Assembly (NCBI RefSeq): GCF_963678635.1
Contig: NC_087066.1
Coordinates: 45,371,225 to 45,435,224, forward strand
Source of the DNA: Symsagittifera roscoffensis
Lineage: Eukaryota > Xenacoelomorpha > Acoela > Convolutidae
DNA length: 64,000 nucleotides
Reading direction: 5' to 3'
Shown one piece after another: positions 34,116 to 45,740 of the stretch; the first letter of the stretch is position 1; each line of letters opens with the position of its first letter. A program made the translations under genes and the position numbers. Under the pieces are notes generated by a model. The model saw only the letters and a list, made by a program, of their open reading frames with translations. It did not search any database and was not told where the DNA came from.

Positions 34116-34330
34116 ATTTTTCCATCATAATCGAATATTATCCATGGAACTCCGGTGCGGGTAACGCTTATTATGGACTAAACTTGCCTAAATTTTTGAA
34201 AAGCAACGTTTTACAGATGAAAAAATTGTAATTTGAGGTGCTTGTACAGTTTAAATTTCGACCTGAAGTCTCTTCGGCTTGAAGTCTCATCGGCTTGTTG
34301 TCCTAGACCCGTGTCAATTACAATGGTTAA

Positions 34331-34736
34331 TTCCCATAAGTTCCAACATTCATAGGTTCCAAAATAAAAAATCAGTCGCATAAGTTCCAAAATTTAACTT
34401 CTTGAATTCTGATTAGTTGAAATTTGAGCCAACGAATTTATGGATTGATTGTTTACTGTTCAACCTTTATAAGCTCAAGCTGCAGAATAGTGACCGCCGC
34501 AGCCGCGCCAACGTGTTGCGAGCTTGCCACCAAAGGGAAGGACTCTATATGAAATTTAGAGCCGGTTATCGCCGCGATGCGGCGACGGGCGCATAGCGCG
34601 CCCACCGGTGACCTTAAACCGAGACTCGGCTTACTTAATCTTTGGACCAATTGAAAAGATTTGGAACTTACGCGACTGTTTTTTTTTATTTTGGAACCTA
34701 TGGGACTGATTTTTTATTTTGGAACTTATGAATACG
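34331..34736. mobile_element. TIR element with GC-rich core
   Basis: Inverted arms of about 70 nt are built from CATAAGTTCCAAAATAAAA units, present two or three times per arm. The core (34480-34630) is unusually GC-rich for this window and contains a palindromic CCGCCGCGATGCGGCG stretch. Confidence 0.5.
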
Positions 34737-34757
34737 CACCATTACAAGGCAGCCCAT

Positions 34758-35022
34758 ATAAAAGAATGCAGTTGACTTGTCAGCTCTTTCAGGGTCTGCT
34801 AACTCAAATTTTAAATTTTGATTTGCGCGCACTTCGACGAATGTTTAATTAGCAGGCGAAATATTTCATATTCCTTTAACAAAATCAAATGATTTTCATA
34901 TTTACTTGAAAATTTAGGTTACATTGTTTTTCATCCGACTGAACACTTAATTGAAGCAATTATTGATTGCTAATAGGCCCACATGCTTATCGCTTTTCCC
35001 ACGAGTCAACTGCATTCTTTCA
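34758..35022. mobile_element. Small TIR element
   Basis: AAAAGAATGCAGTTGACT at the left and AGTCAACTGCATTCTTT at the right are inverted copies about 260 bp apart. The interior is non-coding. Confidence 0.5.
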
Positions 35023-35079
35023 CATTGGCATGCTAAACGACTTATGCTATTAGGCTGATCCCCGCACAATTTACTGTTT

Positions 35080-35463
35080 CAGCGGAGGATTTAGGGAGGG
35101 GGCGATGGGGAACGGGAGGGGTTGGTTGCATCACGGATTTTACCCCAAGCCGACCCAAAGGCGACTTTTGACCCCAAGCCGACCCATAGGCGTCCTTTGA
35201 CCCCAAGCCGACCTTTGACGCCAATGAATGCTAATTTTGACGGGGAGCGCACGCCACAAAAGCGCAATTTATTGGTCAAAACTTTCCAAAACTACCTGAA
35301 AAAGCATTTTTTTGGCATTTTTAAAAAAAAATTGTGTGGCGCAAAACCAATCGGTCAAGATTAGTTTTATGTAGTAATTTGGTGGAACTAAAAAAAAGTT
35401 GACAAAAATTTCAAAAACTTTTTGAAAATCCACCCCCTCGAAAAAACCCGAGATCCGCGCCTG
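35080..35463. mobile_element. hAT-type MITE, fourth copy
   Basis: It starts CAGCGGAGGATTTAG and ends GATCCGCGCCTG. The flanks TACTGTTT and TCCTGTTA match at 6 of 8 positions. An internal CCCAAGCCGACC unit is repeated three times (35146-35212). Confidence 0.65.
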
Positions 35464-35702
35464 TCCTGTTAATAATGCATTCAATTATCTAAAGTGTGAG
35501 AAAAATAACAAGATGAAAGTTTCTGTGATAAATAACAAGAAGGATGAAAATTTTTTTGACAACCAAATTTTTAACAAAACGTTTGATAACATGCTGAGTA
35601 ATTTGGCAAATTTAGAGAACTTTAAATCCAATAGTTTGAAACCTAACCTTAAATGTATTACAGTGTTATTGCAGGAATTGTCGGCAAAGAAATTTTGATC
35701 AC

Positions 35703-36084
35703 GCCATGAGTCTTCACGAGAGGAGAAGTTTCCCGAGTTCTTGAAACGACTCCTCACACTTGAAATACCTTCAAAGTTTGTTTTTTCGTTGGGATTCTTG
35801 TCTTCACAGACCGAAATTTCGGTTGGGGGAGTTCGAGTGAGTTTAATCGGAGGAACTGGGACTCCGATTGTCTCCGAGATTCCGCCCATTGCGGCGACAT
35901 CTGACATTGAACGACAGCATGTCGTGGCGATTGGCGACGCGAAATGACAGCACATTAGCTCAACGTCATGCGAAGTGGGTTCGCTGATCGTTCGTGCTTT
36001 CTGCATACGATGCTGTATAGTGTGGGGCCTGTGGTCCCCCAGAGCAAGATGGCAGTTCTTTTGATAATCAATTTGACTGCTTAG
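35703..36084 (-). CDS. Candidate upstream exon of the larger minus-strand gene
   Basis: An open stretch follows a strong acceptor (GATTTTCAG at 36085-36093) and runs 382 nt to TGGC|GTGATC, a phase-1 end that fits the exon at 31776. It encodes a Cys-, Ser- and Pro-containing polar stretch with TISEPTS near residue 40. The donor is weak and a second possible donor lies at 35647. No domain is recognised. Confidence 0.4.
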
Positions 36085-36089
36085 CTGAA

Positions 36090-37480
36090 AATCAAAAGCG
36101 AAATATTTAAGTTGAAATGGTTTTTGGCTTTTTTTTCCTCCCCCATTTCACATGTGCATCAGTTTTAGGGCATCGAGAGCGAAAGATTCTACAACCCAGG
36201 ACGAGATTCTCGCTTTATAATTTGGTATTCAAAGTCGAGCGCAATGTCAGTGCTTGGCTCTTTATTTCCACTTCCCCATATTTGAATTCAGTTTTGAAAA
36301 ACAATTTAAACGTTCTAAAACGGTAATTAAAGTTTGCATGGTAATAAAGCCAACTATTTTGAGCTCATTTGATCACACTTTCTATAGCATAAAGCTGTAA
36401 TCGCTTGAAACTGAACATAATGCAATCACGTTCGCCCAATTTGAGGATCGAATGTTGCTGGCCTGCTTGATTGTTCAAAATTATTACTGTAACTAAGCGT
36501 ATCCTACTTTCTTCAAAAACTTTTTCTATTTTCAATTGATTTTAAATTTCGCCAGCTTTTTCTCCATATCGAGGGAAAGTGGAAAAAGGTGTATTCCCCA
36601 TTAGAGACCCCACAAATTATAAACGTCAAAAAGTGAAAAAATCACTGTAGGAGTGGGATTCAAGTTTTTTCTTAAAAGACTGGTAGTTAAACCCCAAAAA
36701 ATCCCCGTGATCGACAAAAAAAATAGTGAACACAGGAGTATAGGTTAAATACAAACTCGAAACAAACCTCGAGCACGCCCTTATTGATAGCCAATGTTTA
36801 TTTGCCAGATCATGCTAAGTTCTTGCAAGATTTTGATAAGATGAACGTATCTTTTTTCAAAATCTTGCTAGCTTCTTGCAAGATCAACATACATCAAGAC
36901 ACCCATAATTTTGCAAGATAACAATAAAAAAATTACATTTTTATTTTAAATTAAGCTAGGAGCGTCTGACTTGATAAGTAACTAAAATAGCAAGCCATGT
37001 ACGAAAGAAACATGTATTAGCGACCCATGCAAACAAACAGCCCGCTAGCTGAGACATCCCCTGTGATTTCTAAAAATAGTTGTTAAAAATACAAGCCATT
37101 ATTAAAAAAGAAATTAACTAAAAAAGCATTCAAAGCAAATTAAACCGAAAATAACTAAAAATTTCAGAGCAAAACTTGCGAGATTAATGTTTTCAGCCAA
37201 TCAATAAAACTAGAAAGTTTCAGAGACTTGTGTAGAATTGGACATTCTATATGCTCGACTAACTTCATTTTATCTTCGATAGCATTACCTTGTGTTTATA
37301 GTGGGATAAATTGTGTGCTACGCTAGTTTGTGATATCAATGGAGTGATTAATTAGCCTACGGTAAACAAATTAGAGCCATCACAAAGTGGACTTAATCGA
37401 AGTTATAATTTGGGAAAAAAATTGATTGAAAAACAGAGTTGCGGTAAAATATGAGCTTGCCGACAATTTTATTTGTTCCC
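36090..37480. other. No gene recognised
   Basis: AT-rich sequence. One short hairpin (CAAGATTTTGATAAGAT with its complement) lies at 36825-36866. Otherwise I see nothing to annotate. Confidence 0.4.
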
Positions 37481-37486
37481 CCAAAC

Positions 37487-37783
37487 CACTAAACCTTGTG
37501 CAGGGCTCAGACGGTGCACATTTGTTCCGAAAGTGACAACAGTACTCGCCACAATTATCCAAACGGGAAGGAAAATTGCGAAAAATGGTAGCTGCACTTC
37601 GATTGAAGATAATTCCGCAGAAAACAGCAAAACGACATGTTATAATTCTAAAAAATTAGTGTTTTGACCCTTTCGTGTCGATTGAGCATGGTTAGATCAC
37701 ACCGTGAGATAAAAACTGTCGTTTTCCGGTCCAACACACTGGACTTCAGTGGCGATGTTCTGACTCCAGGTGATAGTAGGAAG
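37487..37783 (-). CDS. Two candidate exons encoding an extracellular segment and a membrane helix
   Basis: Exon 37783-37703 (27 codons) and exon 37591-37487 (35 codons) are bounded by CTTTCAG, ACG|GTGTGA, GTGCAG and GTG|GTTTGG, and all are phase 0. The first has a cysteine and an N-D-S glycosylation sequon. The second has a hydrophobic helix containing FAIFLPVWIIV. The pattern is like the second extracellular loop and fifth helix of a rhodopsin-type receptor, but no other helices are visible and the downstream exons lack helices 6 and 7. A single-pass protein is equally possible. They may be 5' exons of the gene at 28.9-36.1 kb. Confidence 0.35.
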
Positions 37784-38334
37784 CTGAAAGTATACGACAA
37801 GGTAAAAATTAGTACATCTTTTATTTTAATTTGAGCCAAATCCAGCCCTTGTACCGGATTTTATGAGCATTTGGGAACACCACTCGCTTAGAACAAAAAA
37901 GTCAATTAACGCACACTAATAAGATAAGCAAAGGCATATTGATGGTAAGGCAGCAAAAACACAAGGCATCAACCCAGAGAAAAAACCCTGGTGAATAAGC
38001 CCCTTCAGCGATTCCTTCTCTTTTTCCCGGGAAATGTGATAGTGGAACTTAAAACTAAAATAGTTTGGAAAAATTTAATAGAAAATGAATGAAATTTGGT
38101 AGGTAGTACCTGCACGGGATTTTTAGGGCCGAAAATTGCCTAATAAAAACCTAGAACAACACCAAAAAGTGGCGCTTTCCTCAGTCCCAGCCCTTCGCGA
38201 TAAAAAGGTCGGTCACCTTTCTTGTTTTTGGATCAAACTTGTCCATTGGCAAAAGAATCAGAAGGTAAACGAAGATAGTTTTCGCATTACAACGTTGAAG
38301 TAGTCGATTGAATTAAACTGAAATTAGTAAATTA

Positions 38335-39128
38335 TGTTAGTTGAGCTAATGATAGTTGGCCAATTGGACCAAGAAAACTAATCCCAGAGAAAATCGGCAG
38401 TAATACAATAGCGGCACGGATTAAATGCTCATAAGAGTACGATCATACGGTATAAATACCTGGCTCCTCAGAAGTGGCTTTCTGACACAATCATACCCCT
38501 ATTAGACAAACTAACTAACCCCTATTAGAGGAACTAACGTAAAGTCCTTGAGAGTTTGTTACAGTAAACATAACTTGTTAAGAAGTATTATTTGACTTGA
38601 TCTTTGCATAACTCAGTTAGAGCTACCTATCTAGAACTTGGTATTCATAACTAGTGTCATCAGGGGGAAACTCCGATAAGAACCTTGCGCCGGAGTACTA
38701 GAATATTTTTCAGAACCAGTAGGGACGATCGTCACTAAAATTTAAACAAAACTCAATTAGGCAAACATAGCGAAAGGTAGCCGACAGCGCTGTGAGAGCG
38801 AAATGTTGGTTTTTATTGTTAGTTAGAGAACAATAAATGCAAAGACAGTGTATAGTTGGTTCTCAGAGTTAGTTAGAGAACAAGTTACGGCAATAGAGTG
38901 AACGTATTGTTCTCAGAATTAGAGAGATTAGTTCAACAATTGTGAGAATAGTTATTCTTCCAGGGGAAGTGAGTACGTAGTGTTAGCGATTTATCAAAAG
39001 TGAGACACAGTTTATTGAAGTATCGAGTTTAGCAAAGATGTAGATAGTTAGTTAGTCGCGGATTCCTTCTTTTAAATTAGATTATTAGATCATATTCTGG
39101 CCACTATTGTTCATCTGCATTTAACTAC
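38335..39128 (+). repeat. Possible solo LTR or promoter-bearing repeat
   Basis: A TATAAATA box at 38451-38458 is followed 380 nt later by AATAAA (near 38830), and TGGTAGTTCTTGCG follows at about 39130 where a primer site would lie. A TTAGAGAACA motif recurs three times at 38820-38930. There is no second copy in the window, so this is only a candidate. Confidence 0.3.
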
Positions 39129-39763
39129 TATTGGTAGTTCTTGCGATCACGGATGCGAGCCATACAGCCACAAGAATATTCTGATAAAAGTCTCAAAACT
39201 GGTCCGGGTTTCGACACGAGGGAATAAGAATTCGGAATCTTCCACGGCGGATGAAAAGAATTTTTCTCCAGAGATTAACCAAAAGCATCCAAAGCCTCGC
39301 AGAGATCTTTTTGAAATTTTTGTTTCATGGTACGAATTTGTGATCAAATGAACCAAGGTGTGACAATACATATATAGTTTTTAGAGATTATTTTAATGAC
39401 AGAAAAATAATAACCTAAAGGATATAAATAAAAAATTCTTTTGTGTGACAAACCTAACAGAATGTTATTGATAATCATCGATTTGAAAAAATTGTTCTTT
39501 TTGAACTATACTTATTTATTATGAATTATAAGAGACTATAATCTCATGGGAAAAAAAATAATTATAGTTGAACATAAGTTCCTAAAAAATCTAGTTTTGG
39601 TTATTATAATAATTTATTATTGTCATAAAAATGACATAAAATTCCATTTCAATCTAATATTTAAGACCCGGTGGTTTCCTAGGCATCTTTCTTTTCATAT
39701 CAGTTTTCAAGGCTAATACGTTGCTGGGAGAGATTCTATCATTTTACTTTAAGATTTATCATT

Positions 39764-40743
39764 TTAGTTCTAAGTTGGGAACTTTCAGTCAATCAGAATT
39801 GGGCACTTTGCATGAATCTCTTAGCAAATTTAATGCAAATTGAATGCTGGGGTGGTAGATCTTAACTTGTCTATCTGGGGGGAGGATGTTAACTTGATAT
39901 AATTTTTTGCTTGAGAAAATTAGTTGTACAAGTCACCAGAAATTATTTAAACGATCTGTAAATTTATACTGATTAGATAATTCGAAGAATTTTTTAAAAG
40001 TTGCATTATCAGAAGTTAGCTCAAAACGCATATAACATATTTATATCTATGTTTTTTATCTTGTAATTTTGAACACGAAATATTACAAATTTCTTACAAC
40101 CACTCAGTTTTTTTATTTTATGAGAATCTTACAAAATCTTACTTACAAGATTTTGAATTCTGGGCAAAAGCCAAAATTTAGAAATCATATAAAAACTTAT
40201 ATATTCAGTAAGGTTTCTACATGATTCAGAATAGCAGAATTTTACAAATAACTTACAATACTTTTTCAAAACTTTGAATTCCTCCAAAACTGTTGGCGTT
40301 GTTCTTCTTTTAAGGTTTTTATATGATTTCTAAATTTTGAATTTTGCCCAGAATTCAAAATCTTGTAAGATTTTGTAAGATTCTCATAAAATAAAAGTGC
40401 TGAGTGGTTGTAAGAAATTTGTAATATTTCGTGTTCAAAATTACAAGATAAAAAACATAGATATAAATATGTTATATGGGTTTTGAGCTAACTTCTGATA
40501 ATGCAACTTTTAAAAAATTCTTCGAATTATCTAATCAGTATAAATTTACAGATCGTTAAAATAATTTCTGGTGACTTGTACAACTAATTTTCTCAAGCAA
40601 AAAATTATATCAAGTTAACATCCTCCCCCCAGATAGACAAGTTAAGATCTACCACCCCAGCATTTAATTTGCATTAAATTTGCTAAGAGATTCATGCAAA
40701 GTGCCCAATTCTGATTGACTGAAAGTTCCCAACTTAGAACTAA
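39764..40743. mobile_element. Long inverted-repeat element, arms about 435 bp
   Basis: The left arm (39764-40198) and right arm (40312-40743) are almost identical inverted copies starting TTAGTTCTAAGTTGGGAAC, with a loop of about 113 bp. Only a handful of differences are visible, so it is young or recently converted. No coding frame and no clear target duplication. Confidence 0.8.
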
Positions 40744-40966
40744 GTTAGCAAGCTCTTCCCATACGATTTTTTGGGGGCGATGGAGGATGTTTACTTGATC
40801 CCTCGGAAGAATGAACCAAATTACAATTATGAACATATTTTTTTCGCATAGTTTGTATTGTAACTTCACACTTTTAGCCATACTTACAAATAAAACAACA
40901 ATGAAAGTAGAAATTTTGAAAAGAGGGGGAAATGAAACGGAGCGGAACAAATGTGTTACAATAATT

Positions 40967-41178
40967 GGCTCTTCCATCCCCAACCCCCTCCACCCAGCTC
41001 ACACGAACATGAATTTTATGGTTTAACGAGTGGTTTTACAAGGCTAATTATGAATACCAAATACCAAATTTGTTTGTCTTAACCTAATTAGTTCGCATGT
41101 CAATTTTATAACAATCAAACAAAGTGAACAAAATTATTAAATGTAAACTTTTGCAGGTGGGGGAAAAGGAAAAGAGCT
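40967..41178. mobile_element. GGCTCTTTTTCC-type MITE, copy a
   Basis: It runs from GGCTCTTCC to GGAAAAGAGC and shares the family's AACGAGTGGTTTTACAAGG block. No target duplication is evident. It faces copy b with 14 bp between them. Confidence 0.6.
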
Positions 41179-41192
41179 CGATAGTTCATTTG

Positions 41193-41406
41193 GGCTCTTT
41201 TTCCTTTTCCCCCCACCTGCAAATTTTCATCTTTTAAATTACTGTTCACCTTGTCCAATTTTCATGAAAATTGACTGGCATTTTAATTAGGCTAAGACAA
41301 ACATATTTGGTCTTCATAATTAACCTTGTAAAACCACTCGTTAGACCCTAAAGTTCATATTGGTGTGAGGTGGGGGGGGGGGGGGGGGGGGGGAGGAAAA
41401 AGAGCC
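41193..41406. mobile_element. GGCTCTTTTTCC-type MITE, copy b
   Basis: TTCATTTG flanks both ends, a perfect 8-bp target duplication. Terminal repeats are GGCTCTTTTTCC and its complement. A run of more than 20 G lies next to the right end. Confidence 0.8.
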
Positions 41407-41559
41407 TTCATTTGCTCACCATGCTAAGTTTAGTTGCATCATAACAGCGTTAAATTCGCTTTTTTCAAAGTTGATTTTGATGTGGGGAAAAGTTGAAAAC
41501 AACTGAGATCTTGGTTCTTTGGACAACACTTTTCTCAAAATGCAGTAAAACTTTTTGCA

Positions 41560-41655
41560 AGACGAAGAGCAAATGATCAGAGCCACCCTCTATCAATACA
41601 AAAATTTTACTGAACTTTTAAGGAAGCTTCCTCCAAAATGGACACTGGAAACGGG
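41560..41655 (+). CDS. Isolated exon candidate
   Basis: After TTTTTGCAAG an open stretch of about 32 codons ends at ACGG|GTATTT, both junctions in phase 1. The translation is charged and aromatic (MIRATLYQYKNF, then LRKLPPKW), unlike the surrounding low-complexity DNA. No family and no linked exons were found. Confidence 0.35.
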
Positions 41656-41908
41656 TATTTTAGAAAACAAAATCCTGGATTTGCGCTTAATTCTGTCCAC
41701 TAGTGTAATAAAATTGGGTTTCAAACAATTGTGGGTGAGGTGTAGAAAAGAGCTTTTCTAGCCCAAACAAGGGATTAATTTTTGGTGATGATAATGTGAA
41801 AGATCCGAAAAGAGGTCACTTGAGTCGTACGGTTTGAAAACCATCCACCAAAAACTGCACATACAAAAATTCCATACAATTTGAAAACAGTAAAACAAAA
41901 CGTACTTA

Positions 41909-42106
41909 GGCTTTTTTTCCTTCCGCCCCACTTGCAATTTTTTATAATTAAAATTACTGTCCACCTTGTCCGATTGTCATCAAAAATGACATGTAGACTA
42001 ATTAGGCCATGACAAACATATTTGGTCTCATATTCAACCTTGTAAAACCACTCGTTAGACCATAAAATTGATGCTCGTGTGAGGCGGGGGAAGAGGAAAA
42101 AGAGTC
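41909..42106. mobile_element. GGCTCTTTTTCC-type MITE, copy c
   Basis: It runs from GGCTTTTTTTCC to GGAAAAAGAGTC. Flanks CGTACTTA and TGTACTTG match at 6 of 8 positions. The G/C runs are short in this copy. Confidence 0.65.
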
Positions 42107-42330
42107 TGTACTTGAATTGTATGACTAGCATGCTTCCATAATCAAAAAAAATTGGCTGTAGAAAAAAAAATTAAAAGAGGACTGTAGAAGAACTTCAGTT
42201 TTTTTCATTTTTGGCGCAAAAGTGTCCTTGAAAAAAAAATTAAGTATAGCAAAAAGATTTAGCTAGTTTTGGAGGTCGAAAAGAAGATAAAATTTTTTTT
42301 ACAATAAGGTAGAGATTTGAGACTCTTTAC

Positions 42331-42411
42331 CTTCTGATAGATCACCTCATTGTTCCTGGACCTATATAACTGCTGGTGGGCTTCGCAAAATGAGTCACTC
42401 TCGTCGCCCAT
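42331..42411 (-). CDS. Candidate first exon with start codon
   Basis: An ATG at 42411 opens 27 codons (beginning MGDESDSFCEAHQQLYRSRN) and meets a strong donor CAGAAG|GTAAAG at 42330. A short acidic N-terminus with a clean donor is typical of a first coding exon. No partner exon was found downstream on this strand. Confidence 0.35.
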
Positions 42412-45059
42412 CTTCGGTTCCTATGATAATTTAAGAAGGTTGTGTTCGGAAAAACAGAATTTGATAATCAGTAACTTATCGATCGCACGTGCTTTTTGTA
42501 TACCAAAAAGTCGAGAATTGCACAAATTTCGCGTTCGCTATTTGAAGTAATTCGTTTCCAGTGACGTGACCTGGAATCTTCGTGATGAGGGCAGGGGGCG
42601 GGGCCGCCGGTGGGGGGGAGAGTTGAGCGGTGGACGCTACTTTTGAGCGATGAACGGCAACGATACTTTTTCCTTCAGGGGTTGGACCAACTGACCAATC
42701 AAATAGTCTTTTTTGATATTATCTTACCACATCTTACCTCATCGTACTGGCCATCAAGTATTCTTTCGTTCACAATATTTCAGACAAGCTCGTCGGGTAA
42801 CCTCTAAAACTGGTTTGACCCTAAAAGCATCCGCAGCAATGCCACGAGAACCAGTATTAGCTGGGTTATCATAGCTCGATACATGGAAGCATTCATCGAA
42901 GTGGTTTCAAGAAACTCTGAGATATATTTGCAGGCTAATCAACAGTTTAATTGTTGAATTGGTCCATTGCAAAACGGTTGTAACATCCGTCCACATGTTT
43001 GTTATTACAATTAATTTTTAAAAACAAGGAGTTTTTGATATCCGGTTTCATTCGGTTCGCTATAAAAGACGCGTTTAAATCCAGCTTTGGCATTGAGAAA
43101 AATTTTATGAGAGCGACTCTAGCTTTACGAAACACAAGCGAATTGCGTTTTTTGGTCGGGACGGAGAGGGCAGGTAAAAACAAAAAAGCACAAAAGCCAT
43201 ACTCTGAGCTGTCTCCAAGCATATGCAGTTCTATGTTGTCGACGGGAAACTCAAGGTTGATGCCAGCAAAAAAAAAACGGAAATTAAAAAACCTTTAATT
43301 ATTTTTTTTATCATTTATTTTGTTATTGTGCTTATTTGAATCATATTCGTCTGCCGAAGTTCCGACGTATTAATTTGAATATTATGTCAACATATTGTTA
43401 ATTATTTTTTATATCTGAAAATGAAGAAAGTTTCCACTGTCTGCAAAAATCTTGCCGGCGAAAATTATAGAACTTAAATCATTATGTTTACCCTTAATTG
43501 ATGCTACTACGTTTTCTGCTTCTTTGAGCCAAACCCTATAACAGGCACTTTGATTTTTACTGTTAACTTATTTTGCCAATTTTTTATGATTTTAAAAGTG
43601 CTATTCCCAACCAAGCAGCAGCTTGAATTGTAAAGTCAGTCATGAATTTAGTATTCAGCAATCGGTTGGTTTGTTTCTTGAAATCAGATCAACATTTTGC
43701 CTTTACAGTCATTTAAAACCTTTGTTGGGCACTGTACTTTTATATGGAAAGATTACGAAATAAATGAAAACTTGAGCGGATCAACACCGGAGTGACACTC
43801 GTTCTAAACTGTTGAGAATCAGCAGTCGCTAAAATCAGAAAAGGACGAGGGATGTAATTTTTCAGGTTTGTTGGGATTGTTGACTGGGTGATGTGGTAAG
43901 TATCATTCATGAGCAGTGTGATTGTTTGGAACGTGCGAACCAACAGGAACAAAGTATCCTTTTTGAGATGGTCCTTGATGATCTCACTATGGCGTTGTTT
44001 CAAAGTGACGTCATTTTCGAATCTTTTTCCGAGTGAACTCAACTGCTCGAGAACGAAATATCAATTGTTGGGAGATTGCGTGTCGTTCCCAGCCCAGAGA
44101 ACACCTACAATATATCGCACTTGTTCGTGATCTAAGCTTTACCCTAATGATCGAAGTGCACGTTTATCAGAAGCGGAGCGAAGATCGGCCGATTTGATTT
44201 GTATGTTGCGTCCGACTCAAGTTTAAACCACCGTTTGATTTGATCGACTACCAAGTTATGCTCAACAAAACACTTGAAACAAGTTGAAAAAATTCTTAAG
44301 GATGCCGGTAGAGAACCACTTAGCCTTCAAGCTTTTGGGAAATGAACGGCAAAAGGAGCTAATTGTGTTTTGCTAAAGGGTTCAATGGCTTGGAAGCAAT
44401 CTTGCGCTAGGATCATTTCTACGTCTGAATGCTTGTAGACAATTCGATCAGGATGTTTAACATGGGAGTACATTTTTGAAGCGCAGGGACGTTCACAACT
44501 GCTATTCCAAAATGATAAAATCCTTCGCAAAAGAACAAATTTTTTAAGATATAGTTTTGCGATAGTGAACTGACCGTTAATTTGACCTAATTTGTGGTGA
44601 TAGTTTTCTAGTAATTGACATCATTCACTGTGAAATCAAGCAGTGATCAAAGCAACTGACGCTGATCGGAGAATTTCAATGATAGTCATTAATGACTGCA
44701 CATGCTATCACACAAAACTAAGCAACAAGATGCGATGGTATCCAACGGAATGGTTTATTTGAGGTTTTGAATTATTTCTTTCTCAGTTACAGAAGGATCC
44801 ATGTTTTGCTACTTTGATTCTTTTCGTTTAGTTCTTTTGAGTGAAAAAGAGCTTCTGCGCCGTGCAACAATCTGTTATGTGTGCTCTCACATCGATCTTT
44901 GATGCCTGTTCTAGCTCGAGGGCAACTTCGAAACGAAAGATCAGGTTGCAAGCAGGAAAAGCACAGTTTCTGTTCGGCTGCAAACTCAGCACAGTGGGTT
45001 GCGTTTTTTCTTTGAAAATCTGCAATTCAACTTTCGTGCTAGCTTTAGCAAAACTTAGA

Positions 45060-45740
45060 ATGAGGATATTGCGGTGTTTGTTTTATAGTCAAGGTCGATG
45101 GGTTGCTGTTTGAAACTAAGACTTTGTGATTGCGTTTGTTCCATCGCCTTAATGAGATTCTTCTTGTTCTGAGGTTTCAGGAGCGTTTGTAGGCAGGATC
45201 TTGCAAGTCTATGTTTTCGCTGAGCCATACGTTGAAGTGTTCCCAATTAGGGAGACACACGTTTATTTTTACCATGTGTTTCATCCAAGACTCCTTCATA
45301 ATGGGTGATACTTTACAGAGAGCCTCGTTAAATAAAGATACACTTTTAAGATCGGCAGAGTAATCAAGAGACTTGAAAACACCTACAAGATTTGAAAAGG
45401 TTGATGAAAATTTAGTAATGATTTCAGAATTATGCATATCGGAGGAAAAGTACTGAGTTTGTTAAAATGATTACTAACAACCGTCTGAGGTTGCTTAAGC
45501 TTGAGGATCAAAATTTTCATTGCATCTTTGTATTTTATATCATAATAGGCAAACTCAGATATAGCTGGCTTAGCGTTGCCTGTCACGAGTGTTTTTAGAT
45601 ACAAAAATTTAACGTCATCACTTAAAGTGGCCCAATTTACTGTCCAAACCACTCATGCCACTGAAGGTGGTCACCATTGTATTGTGATAATTTCCACTTA
45701 GACAGAGGTTGCTCACGACTTTAATTCAGTAGTTCAGCTA
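45060..45740 (-). pseudogene. BEL/Pao gag remnant (DUF1759-like)
   Basis: The stretch W-K-L-S-Q-Y-N-G-D, then LSDDVKFLYLKTLVTGNAK and HFNKLSTFP, matches the capsid-like DUF1759 region of BEL/Pao Gag in order and spacing. Stops at about 45640 and frame changes near 45440 and 45180 break it. The region downstream, to about 44830, has scattered cysteines and may be a lost zinc-finger segment. Confidence 0.75.

Larger units (their letters stand above)
32897..34161. mobile_element. Inner TIR element with TA duplication
   Basis: CCCGCACCGGAGTTCCATG at the left and its exact complement at the right are flanked by TA on both sides. A third copy of the terminal sequence (CACCGGAGTTCCATGG) lies internally near 33380, so another insertion or a duplicated end is nested within. 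The interior carries AATCGATTATAATGGATTA-type repeats. Confidence 0.7.
32586..34311. mobile_element. Outer TIR element of a nested pair
   Basis: The left end CGGGTGCCGGACATCAAGCC and the inverted right end (CGGGTCTAGGACAACAAGCC) match over about 39 nt with five or six differences, both continuing into GACTTCAAGCCGAA. It encloses the element at 32897-34161. No target duplication was identified. Confidence 0.6.

Noticed and set aside
37688-37801. Plus-strand ATG-led 38-codon stretch ending at a GT
   Set aside because: The opposite strand of the same DNA gives two phase-matched exons with better acceptors and a membrane helix. The plus-strand stretch has no partner exon.
40642-40983. 113-codon minus-strand frame
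   Set aside because: It crosses the right arm of the long inverted repeat and a MITE end. There is no domain and no ATG context.
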